NCBI RefSeq assembly: GCF_002979755.1
Contig: NZ_PCPP01000001.1
Location: 2,808,026-2,872,025, forward strand
Direction of reading: 5' to 3'
DNA length: 64,000 bases
From: Chryseobacterium culicis
GTDB taxonomy: Bacteria > Bacteroidota > Bacteroidia > Flavobacteriales > Weeksellaceae
Shown here piece after piece: positions 43,038 to 50,687 of this stretch. The notes under the pieces were generated by a model that was not told the DNA's origin, made no database searches, and saw only the letters and a program-made list of their open reading frames with translations. Each line of letters begins with the position of its first letter. Within the stretch, counting starts at the first letter, position 1. The translations under genes and the position numbers were made by a program.

Positions 43038-43826
43038 ATGACCATCATTATTACAGGAACCTCATCAGGAATCGGGTTTGCATTGGCCGAATATTTTGGT
43101 AAAAAAGGACATCAAGTATACGGATTAAGCAGAAAGCATACGGAAAGTGAGTACTTCAGATCCATCCCTACAGATGTTACTGATAACACAGCTGTTCAGA
43201 ATGCCATCGCTGAGGTTCTAAAAACAGAAACCAGAATTGATGTTTTAATTAATAATGCCGGAATGGGTATGGTAGGAGCAGTAGAAGACTCTACGAAGGA
43301 AGACATTCTGAAGCTTTTCAGCCTTAATCTTGCCGGACCTGTCCAGATGATGAGTGCTGTTCTTCCCAAAATGCGTGAGCACAAATTTGGAAAAATCATC
43401 AATGTTTCTAGTATCGGAAGTGAAATGGGACTGCCTTTCCGCGGATTTTACTCAGCATCAAAATCAGCATTGGATAAAGTAACTGAAGCAATGAGATATG
43501 AAGTTTATCCATGGAATATTGAAGTATGCTCTCTGCATTTGGGAGATATTAAAACCAATATTGCAGACAACAGAGTGATAGCACAGGTTTCCCAACCTTA
43601 TAAAAATGTTTTTGACAAAGTATATGCGTTGATGAATTCTCATGTGAATGACGGAACTGATCCATTGGAAGTAGCAGAATACATTGAAAAGCTTTTAGCA
43701 AAAAATAAATGGAAAGCTCATTATTATTTTGGTAAATTCGGGCAGAAAATCGGGGTTCCGTTGAAATGGATTCTTCCCCAGGGAACTTATGAGAATTTAA
43801 TGAAGAAGTATAATAAACTGGATTAG
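43038..43826 (+). CDS. Short-chain dehydrogenase/reductase
   Basis: The 262-residue protein is a classical SDR: the NAD(P) motif TGTSSGIG (residues 6-13), NNAGMGMVG, IINVSSIGSEMG (catalytic Ser) and YSASKSALDKV (Tyr and Lys). The substrate cannot be predicted. It is monocistronic, diverging from the SusC gene. An ATTAAGA palindrome follows it. Confidence 0.9.
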   Translation: MTIIITGTSSGIGFALAEYFGKKGHQVYGLSRKHTESEYFRSIPTDVTDNTAVQNAIAEVLKTETRIDVLINNAGMGMVGAVEDSTKEDILKLFSLNLAGPVQMMSAVLPKMREHKFGKIINVSSIGSEMGLPFRGFYSASKSALDKVTEAMRYEVYPWNIEVCSLHLGDIKTNIADNRVIAQVSQPYKNVFDKVYALMNSHVNDGTDPLEVAEYIEKLLAKNKWKAHYYFGKFGQKIGVPLKWILPQGTYENLMKKYNKLD

Positions 43827-43866
43827 TTTCAGTTGTATAGAAAGTTATTTGATAATATAAAATTTT

Positions 43867-43935
43867 AAACCATTAAGAGGAATTAAGTTGTAAAGAATGA
43901 TTAAGATAAGCTTCGCTTTAAGTTTTGTCTTAAAT
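43867..43935. repeat. ATTAAGA-word palindrome, copy 2
   Basis: AACCATTAAGAGGAATTAAG, ATTAAGATAAGCTTCGCTTT and GTCTTAAAT. The 20-base stretch around ATTAAGATAAGCTTCGC is the complement of that in copy 1 at 33963-34078. Confidence 0.6.
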
Positions 43936-43980
43936 CAAGAAAATAATTACACTTAATTTCATCGTTACCTATTGTGTAGA

Positions 43981-43988
43981 TATATTTG
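43981..43988 (+). promoter_or_regulatory. -7 box (TATATTTG) overlapping an apparent TTG start
   Basis: An exact TAnnTTTG. Its last three bases form the first in-frame TTG of the following gene; the TTG at 43992 is the more likely start, next to the predicted transcription start. Confidence 0.5.
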
Positions 43989-43991
43989 GGA

Positions 43992-45596
43992 TTGAAACTG
44001 TTTCTGAAAATATTTTTTGTACTGTTCTGCATTTTTACACAAGCGCAGAAGAAACAATATTGGCTGATTGATACGGAAACTAAAATCAGAAAAAAAGTAA
44101 AAGATTCAACTTCTGCAGTCAAATTTCTGGATTCATTAGCCCAAAGTAATTATTTCTTCACCCAACTGAAAGACGTAAAAATAAAGGGTGACAGCACTGA
44201 AATTTTCTATGATAAAGGGAAGAATTTTAATGAGACCTATGTAAATCTTACGGATTCTCTTGTTCAGAAACTGAAAATTCAGAAAGATTTTTTCACTAAG
44301 AACTTAGATTCTACCAAGAAAAGTATCAACAAAGCCTATATTGATGAAGGCTATTCTTTCAGCAGAATCAAATCTAAATATAAAGGGCAGAAAAATGGTT
44401 ATCCTATTGTAGAACTTGATATCAACAAGAATGACAAAAGATCGATCAACGGATTTGTTGTCAAAGGATATGAAAAAGTTCCTAAAAGATTCATCAAAAA
44501 TCTTGAAAAGGAATTTAAAGGTAAAAATTATGATGACAAAAACCTTTTAGCCATTAATAAAACCTTTCAGAGTCATCCTTTTCTAACGCTTGAACGGCAG
44601 CCACAAACATTATTTACGAAAGATTCTACCAGTATTTACCTTTTTTTGGAAAAGAAGAAAACCAATACTTTTGATGGGGTCATCGGATTTGGGAATGACA
44701 AAACTTCCAAGTTTACCTTAAACGGAACGATGAATGTCAATTTCAGGAATATGTTCAATGGTTTTGAAACCGTTAATTTATACTGGCAGAGAAACCCGGA
44801 TAAAGGACAGACTTTTGATCTTCGGGTGGATATTCCGTATCTGTTCAAATCGAATGTCGGAATGGATACAAAAGTAAACATCTATCGTCAGGATTCTACT
44901 TTTGCCAATGTAAAATTCCTCCCAGCCTTTTATTATCACATCAACAACCGGAACAAAATAGGTTTAAGGGCAACTCTGGAAAGCTCAACAATTATTGACA
45001 CCTTATACGTTCAGGGAAAAGACTACAACAAAAAGGGAATCGGGATATGGTATGAGATGACAGAGCCCACCGATATTGATCTTTTCCTTTATAAAACAAG
45101 GATCAATGCCGGATATGATTTTTTAACAACCACCTACTCTAAGGATAATATTAAAGCCAATCAAAACCAGTTTTATTTCTTTGGAGAACATAACTATCAT
45201 ATTTCAGGAAACCACTTTCTGAACATCAAAGGAGAAGGAGCGATGATGGATTCTAAAATAGAATTCTCTGCGAATGAATTATACCGTTTTGGAGGCTGGA
45301 ATTCCATGCGGGGATTTAATGAAAACTCTCTTGCTGCCGACTTCTACTACTACGGAAGTCTGGAATACCGCTATCTGATTGGCAATCAGGCATTCTTCGA
45401 TTTCTTTGGACAGTATGGACAGCTCAATAATAAATCCCTGAAGGTAAAACCTAAGCTCTACAGTGTCGGGCTCGGTTTCAATTTCTTCATTCCCATCGGT
45501 TTGATGAGTTTCCAGCTGTCTAATGGTAACGAATTTGGAAATCCTTTTAAATTTAATGATATCAAAATTCACTGGGGAATCCTGAGCAGGTTCTAA
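43992..45596 (+). CDS. Omp85/BamA-type outer-membrane protein
   Basis: The 534-residue protein has a signal peptide (KLFLKIFFVLFCIFTQAQ). A POTRA-like periplasmic region follows, with INKAYIDEGYSFSRIK and INGFVVKGYEKVPKRFIKNLEKEF...LLAINKTFQSHPFLTL. Its barrel has Omp85 features such as ELYRFGGWNSMRGFNENSL (RGF loop) and the closing FKFNDIKIHWGILSRF. It is shorter than BamA and probably a specialised insertion or secretion channel. The start is TTG at 43992, as no ATG is available. Confidence 0.83.
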   Translation: MKLFLKIFFVLFCIFTQAQKKQYWLIDTETKIRKKVKDSTSAVKFLDSLAQSNYFFTQLKDVKIKGDSTEIFYDKGKNFNETYVNLTDSLVQKLKIQKDFFTKNLDSTKKSINKAYIDEGYSFSRIKSKYKGQKNGYPIVELDINKNDKRSINGFVVKGYEKVPKRFIKNLEKEFKGKNYDDKNLLAINKTFQSHPFLTLERQPQTLFTKDSTSIYLFLEKKKTNTFDGVIGFGNDKTSKFTLNGTMNVNFRNMFNGFETVNLYWQRNPDKGQTFDLRVDIPYLFKSNVGMDTKVNIYRQDSTFANVKFLPAFYYHINNRNKIGLRATLESSTIIDTLYVQGKDYNKKGIGIWYEMTEPTDIDLFLYKTRINAGYDFLTTTYSKDNIKANQNQFYFFGEHNYHISGNHFLNIKGEGAMMDSKIEFSANELYRFGGWNSMRGFNENSLAADFYYYGSLEYRYLIGNQAFFDFFGQYGQLNNKSLKVKPKLYSVGLGFNFFIPIGLMSFQLSNGNEFGNPFKFNDIKIHWGILSRF

Positions 45597-45905
45597 AAAA
45601 AGAAAGGAAGAAGGAAGATTGAGGCTGGAAGTTATTGATGTCCCGGTTTTACTATCCTGTTATTTTTATTGTAAAGATTAACATTGACTGCTCAGAAATT
45701 TATAACACGATAGCGACTTCCAGCTTCCCTCTCCCAGCTTCCTACCTTATATAGTATAATAAAGCAAAAATCCATACACAAAGGATATTTCCCATTTTAC
45801 TTTTCTATTAATTCTTCATGTTAAAAAATATTAAATCGTATTTTTATTTTAATACATCATTAAAGTATAGGTAACAGTGCTCTCCTAAATTTGCCTTCAA
45901 AAAAA
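45597..45905. other. Intergenic region before the second SusC gene
   Basis: These 309 bases hold the GGAAG palindrome, then an AT-rich stretch and TAAATTTG (45886-45893), an exact -7 box 12 bases before the SusC ATG. No ORF was seen. Confidence 0.5.
45604..45746. repeat. GGAAGCTGG-word palindrome, copy 2
   Basis: The left arm AAGGAAGAAGGAAGATTGAG plus GCTGGAAGT is complemented by ACTTCCAGCTTCCCTCTCCC and AGCTTCC (45716-45742). The centre has TTTATTGTAAA (45666-45676) as in the copy at 34798-34950. Confidence 0.6.
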
Positions 45906-48900
45906 ATGAAGAAGACTCTAGCTACTTTTGCCGTTTTTTTACTTCCCCTTTATTTTTCCGCTCAGGAAATCAATATTTCCGGAAATGTAAAATCAGAAAA
46001 TGGCTCTAGTGTTTCCGGTGTAAACATCACTGATAAAAATACAGGAAAGACTGCTACTACAGATCAAAATGGTAATTTCACCATTTCTGCAAACCCTAAA
46101 GACATTCTTGAGTTTTTTGCTCCTGATTTTTCTGTTTATACCGTTGAGGTTTCTTCCAAAAAACAGTATTCTGTTGTCTTAAAAAAGCCAAACGAAAAAC
46201 AGATTGAAGGCGTTGTCATTACCGCATTAGGTATTGCCAAGAAGAAAGAAAAAATAGGGTATTCCACTCAGGAAGTAGGAACAAAACAGTTTGAAACAAT
46301 CACCACTCCAAGTATTGGAAATCTTTTCTCCGGACAGGTCGCTGGTTTGAATGTTTCCAATCCAACGGGAATGCAGCAGGCACCACAGTTTACATTGAGA
46401 GGAAACTCCAATCTGGTTTTTGTCATTGACGGCGTGATTGTAGAAAAGGAAGTTTTCCAGAATTTAGATCCTAACAATATTGAAAATATTAACGTACTGA
46501 AGGGAGCTACCGCTTCTGCTCTGTATGGTTCGAGAGGACGTTACGGTGCAGTGTTAATTACCACGAAAACCGCTAAGAAGAAAGGCTTCTCTGTAGAATT
46601 TTCTCAGAATACCATGATTACGTCAGGATTTACGAATCTTCCAAAAACCCAGACTGAATATGGTAACGGTTCTCACGGAAAATATGAATTCTGGGACGGA
46701 GCTGATGGTGGAGTTAATGACGGAGATATGATCTGGGGACCAAAATTTGTTCCCGGTTTACAGATAGCCCAATGGAACAGCCCAATCAGAGATAAAGTAA
46801 CAGGACAAGTAGTTCCATGGTACGGAGCTGTGACAGGAACTCAGTATGACGACAAATCAAGATATGAAAGAGTTCCGATCGACTGGAAATATCATGACAA
46901 TTTAAATACTTTCTTAAAACCTGCGGTGATCAATAATAACAACTTTGCGATCAGCTATAGAAATAACAAAGATGTATACAGATTCTCTGGAAATTTCATG
47001 AATTATGATGACAGAGTTCCAAATTCCTATCTTCAGAAATATGGAATTAACTTCTCCTCTGAAAATCATCTTGGAGATAAATTAATTTTTGATACGAAAT
47101 TCAATTTCAACCAGGCTTTTACCCCTAATATTCCCAACTACGATTACAACCCAAGCGGACACATGTACACCATTTTGATATGGATGGGAGGTGACGTAGA
47201 TGGAAATGCACTGAAAAACCACATGTGGATTCCCGGAAGAGAAGGAAGGGCACAGGCCAACTGGAACTATGCATGGTACAATAACCCATGGTTCGGAGCG
47301 GAATATTATAAGAATCAGAACAGAACCAATATCATCAATGCACAGACAGGTTTAGAATATAAAGCTACACAGGATCTTTCAGTAAAAGGGAAAATATCTC
47401 TTGTGGAAAACCACAGCAAAACGGAGGTATTGAGTCCTTATTCCTATTTCAATTACAGTGCGCCAAGAAGTGGTGGTTATATTTTGAAAGATAATAAAAC
47501 ATGGAACCTCAACTATGATGTACTGGCAACTTACAAGAAAAAAATATCTGAAAACTTTGATTTTACAATCAATGCCGGAGGTTCAGCTTTTTATTATAAA
47601 AACAATAACAATGAAAGGTCTACAGATGGATTGAAAATTCCTGAAGTATACACCTTTGAAAACTCAATCGGAGCACTCAAAAATTACACTTATCTGAAGG
47701 AAAAACTGATTTACAGTGCCTATTCAACGATTGATATCGGGTTGTATAATGCTTTCTTCATCAATATTTCAGGACGTAACGACTGGTCTTCCACGCTTCC
47801 TAAAGCCAACAGATCTTACTTCTACCCTTCTGCTTCCATCAGTGCTGTGATTTCAAACCTGGTAAAATTGCCGGAATCTATCAACATGTTGAAACTTTCC
47901 GCTTCATGGGCAAAAGTAGCCTATGACTTCCAGCCTTATTCCATCAGAAATTATTATCTGAATAATCAGGGAATCACTTTCAATGGAAATCCTACGTATT
48001 ATTATCCAACGACTCTGAATGTAGAAAACTCTTTGAAACCGGAGCAGACAAAGTCATATGAATTAGGTTTAAGTGCAGGTTTCCTGAATAACAGAATTAC
48101 CTTAGACGCCACTTATTTCAGAACATTAGACTATAATAATATTCTTCAGTTCCCGGCGGCAGAGTCATCAGGTTTCACCTCCCAATATGTAAACGGAAAC
48201 GAATACACCACAAAAGGATTTGAAGTTTCCCTTGGTTTGGTTCCTGTAAAAACTGCCGATTTTACTTGGAAAACATTGATCAACTGGAGTACTTACGAAC
48301 AAAAATTGACTTCCATTTATGACAATATGCCGAACTATAATAACATTAAGTTAGGGGAAAGAATGGACAGTTATTATGACTATACCTGGCAAAAGTCTCC
48401 GGACGGAAAAGTTATCCTTGATGCCAATTCAGGAATGCCCACAAGAGCCAATACACCAAGCAACCTGGGACATTTCAATCCGGACTGGACTTTCGGCTTC
48501 AACAACACATTCAAATACAAGAAATTTACTTTAAATATAGGAATTGACGGAAGCATCGGAGGTGTGATGAGGTCACAGGTCGTAGAAAAAATGTGGTGGG
48601 GCGGAAAGCATCCCAATTCTGTAGCCTACAGAGATCTTGAGTATGCTAATCCGGGAACCTATTATTTTGTACCGGATGGAGTCAACTACAATCCTGCTAC
48701 CGGCCTTTATACTCCACACACAAAAGCGATAAGTTTCCAGGACTGGGCACAGAATTATCCATACCAGGCAAGAGTAACGCAGGACGAAAGTGAGGAGTTT
48801 GCCAACGTTTTTGACAGAACCTTCATCAAGCTTAGATCTGTAGTTCTGGAATATGATTTCTCTTCATTACTGAATCCAAAAGGAATGGTAAAAGGTTTCA

Positions 48901-49064
48901 CCGCCAATATTTCTGCCTATAACCTGGCGATGTGGAAAAAATCAAAGAATCTTTACTCCGATCCTGATTTCCAGATCAGAAGCGGAAGAAAAGAAGATAT
49001 CACCAACGATATTCAGGATCCGTCCAGCCGATGGTTCGGAATCGGATTTAATCTTAAGTTTTAA
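45906..49064 (+). CDS. SusC/RagA family TonB-linked outer-membrane protein (phospholipase locus)
   Basis: The 1052-residue transporter has a signal peptide (KKTLATFAVFLLPLYFSAQ). A carboxypeptidase-like domain follows (ISGNVKSENGSSVSGVNITDKNTGKTATTDQNGNFTI), then the plug (GNLFSGQVAGLNVSNPTG, PQFTLRGNSNLVFVIDGVIV, INVLKGATASALYGSRGRYGAVLITTK) and a barrel ending SSRWFGIGFNLKF. The ATG at 45906 is chosen because the upstream TTG at 45891 belongs to the -7 box TAAATTTG. The SusD gene and a phospholipase C gene follow in the same direction. Confidence 0.94.
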   Translation: MKKTLATFAVFLLPLYFSAQEINISGNVKSENGSSVSGVNITDKNTGKTATTDQNGNFTISANPKDILEFFAPDFSVYTVEVSSKKQYSVVLKKPNEKQIEGVVITALGIAKKKEKIGYSTQEVGTKQFETITTPSIGNLFSGQVAGLNVSNPTGMQQAPQFTLRGNSNLVFVIDGVIVEKEVFQNLDPNNIENINVLKGATASALYGSRGRYGAVLITTKTAKKKGFSVEFSQNTMITSGFTNLPKTQTEYGNGSHGKYEFWDGADGGVNDGDMIWGPKFVPGLQIAQWNSPIRDKVTGQVVPWYGAVTGTQYDDKSRYERVPIDWKYHDNLNTFLKPAVINNNNFAISYRNNKDVYRFSGNFMNYDDRVPNSYLQKYGINFSSENHLGDKLIFDTKFNFNQAFTPNIPNYDYNPSGHMYTILIWMGGDVDGNALKNHMWIPGREGRAQANWNYAWYNNPWFGAEYYKNQNRTNIINAQTGLEYKATQDLSVKGKISLVENHSKTEVLSPYSYFNYSAPRSGGYILKDNKTWNLNYDVLATYKKKISENFDFTINAGGSAFYYKNNNNERSTDGLKIPEVYTFENSIGALKNYTYLKEKLIYSAYSTIDIGLYNAFFINISGRNDWSSTLPKANRSYFYPSASISAVISNLVKLPESINMLKLSASWAKVAYDFQPYSIRNYYLNNQGITFNGNPTYYYPTTLNVENSLKPEQTKSYELGLSAGFLNNRITLDATYFRTLDYNNILQFPAAESSGFTSQYVNGNEYTTKGFEVSLGLVPVKTADFTWKTLINWSTYEQKLTSIYDNMPNYNNIKLGERMDSYYDYTWQKSPDGKVILDANSGMPTRANTPSNLGHFNPDWTFGFNNTFKYKKFTLNIGIDGSIGGVMRSQVVEKMWWGGKHPNSVAYRDLEYANPGTYYFVPDGVNYNPATGLYTPHTKAISFQDWAQNYPYQARVTQDESEEFANVFDRTFIKLRSVVLEYDFSSLLNPKGMVKGFTANISAYNLAMWKKSKNLYSDPDFQIRSGRKEDITNDIQDPSSRWFGIGFNLKF

Positions 49065-49084
49065 CTAAAAAGTACGTCAAGACA

Positions 49085-50605
49085 ATGAAAAATAATAGTA
49101 ATATAATAAAAGGGATAAAAGGTAAAACAGCAAAAGGGGTAATGAAGAGTATCTTTGCTGCAGGACTTCTGACGTTGGCATCATGTGAATCCAACCTTGA
49201 TAAAATCAATGAAAACCCTAATGATCAGGCCAGCATTGATCCTAAATATCTACTGACCTTCGTTGAAAAATATACATTCCAGGTAAATGGTGATAATATG
49301 TATGCCTCAAGAATGATGATTGGTACTGATGGTGAAAATTCTTACCAGTATATGAAATGGAATGATGCTTCTTTTGAAGTCTATACCAAAGGACTTCTGA
49401 ATACAGGAAAAATGATGCAGGAAGCAGAGAAAAGAGGAAATAAAAATTACCTTGCCATTGGTAAATTTTTGAGAGCCTATCACTTCTTCAATATCAGTTT
49501 AAAAGTGGGAAGTGCTCCCTATTCTGAAGCGGCAAAGGGCGAATCAGGCATTACACAACCTAAGTATGACACTCAGGAAGCAATTATGTCCGGAATTTTA
49601 TCAGAATTAAAAGAAGCCAATGATCTTATTAATACCAACGACAAAATTGAAGGTGACATTGTATATAACGGTGATGCTTTAAAGTGGAAAAAACTGATCA
49701 ACTCATTCCGTCTAAAAGTTTTAATCACACTTTCGAAAAAAACTACAGTAGGAAATTATAATATTGCTACAGAATTTACTTCTATTGCAGGGAGCCAGTC
49801 TTTGATGACTTCTATTGCAGATAATGGTGAACTTAAATTTGCCGATGCAGCAGACAGCCGATATACTATGTTTAACAACAGCGGATATGGTTCCAGTTTA
49901 TATATGGCAGATTACTTTATCAATATGTTCAAAGACAGGCATGATCCCCGTTTATTTACTTTTGCAGCACAGACTACAGGAGCAAAAGAAGCCGGAAAAG
50001 CCATCACAGATTATACAGGATATAACGGCGGAAATCCTACTTCCCCATATTCTGACAATGCAGCACTGATCACGGCAAAAAATATCTCTAAAGTAAATGA
50101 CCGTTTTTATAAAGATCCTACCAACGAACCTGCGTCTGTATTAAGTTATTCAGAACTTGAGTTTATCCTGGCTGAAGCTACCGCAAGAGGCTGGATTTCC
50201 GGATCTGCAAAAACCCATTATGATAATGCAATTAAGGCAAGTTTCAGTTTTTATCAAACGTATGTAAAAAATCCGGGACAATATTTCTCAGGATTTGATA
50301 TCAACCAATATCTGGCGACTCCTTTGGTAGTTTACAATAATGCTGATCCTCTGCAGACACAGCTTGAAAAAATCATGACTCAAAAATACATGACCATGTT
50401 CCATCAGGCGCAATGGACTTCTTATTATGACTATCTGAGAACGGGGTATCCAAACTATCCTTTAAAAGCAGGAGTGGCAGCTCCTTTCAGATTCAGATAT
50501 CCACAATCTGAATACAGCTATAACAGTACTAATTTAAAAACTGCTTTGGCAGCCCAGTACGGAGGAAATGACAATATCAATTCCAAACCTTGGTGGTTAC
50601 AATAA
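49085..50605 (+). CDS. SusD/RagB-like lipoprotein (phospholipase locus)
   Basis: The 506-residue protein has a long N-terminus before a lipobox LASCES (Cys34). LDKINENPNDQASIDPKYLLTFVEK, FLRAYHFFNISLKVGSAPYSEA, GDALKWKKLINSFRLKVLITLSKK and LSYSELEFILAEATARGWI identify the SusD-like (SusD_like-2) fold. It starts 20 bases after SusC. A hairpin at 50631-50671 lies between it and the phospholipase C gene, so the latter may be expressed at a lower level. Confidence 0.9.
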   Translation: MKNNSNIIKGIKGKTAKGVMKSIFAAGLLTLASCESNLDKINENPNDQASIDPKYLLTFVEKYTFQVNGDNMYASRMMIGTDGENSYQYMKWNDASFEVYTKGLLNTGKMMQEAEKRGNKNYLAIGKFLRAYHFFNISLKVGSAPYSEAAKGESGITQPKYDTQEAIMSGILSELKEANDLINTNDKIEGDIVYNGDALKWKKLINSFRLKVLITLSKKTTVGNYNIATEFTSIAGSQSLMTSIADNGELKFADAADSRYTMFNNSGYGSSLYMADYFINMFKDRHDPRLFTFAAQTTGAKEAGKAITDYTGYNGGNPTSPYSDNAALITAKNISKVNDRFYKDPTNEPASVLSYSELEFILAEATARGWISGSAKTHYDNAIKASFSFYQTYVKNPGQYFSGFDINQYLATPLVVYNNADPLQTQLEKIMTQKYMTMFHQAQWTSYYDYLRTGYPNYPLKAGVAAPFRFRYPQSEYSYNSTNLKTALAAQYGGNDNINSKPWWLQ

Positions 50606-50630
50606 AAAACTGATTATTTTTATATAAAAC

Positions 50631-50675
50631 AAAGAAATCGCAGGAAAATCCTATTAACTTGCGGTTTCTTTCTTA
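50631..50675 (+). terminator. Hairpin between SusD and phospholipase C genes
   Basis: AAAGAAATCGCA (50631-50642) and TGCGGTTTCTTT (50660-50671) pair with one mismatch, followed by CTTATT. It could be a terminator or attenuator. Confidence 0.6.
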
Positions 50676-50687
50676 TTACGATTGAAC

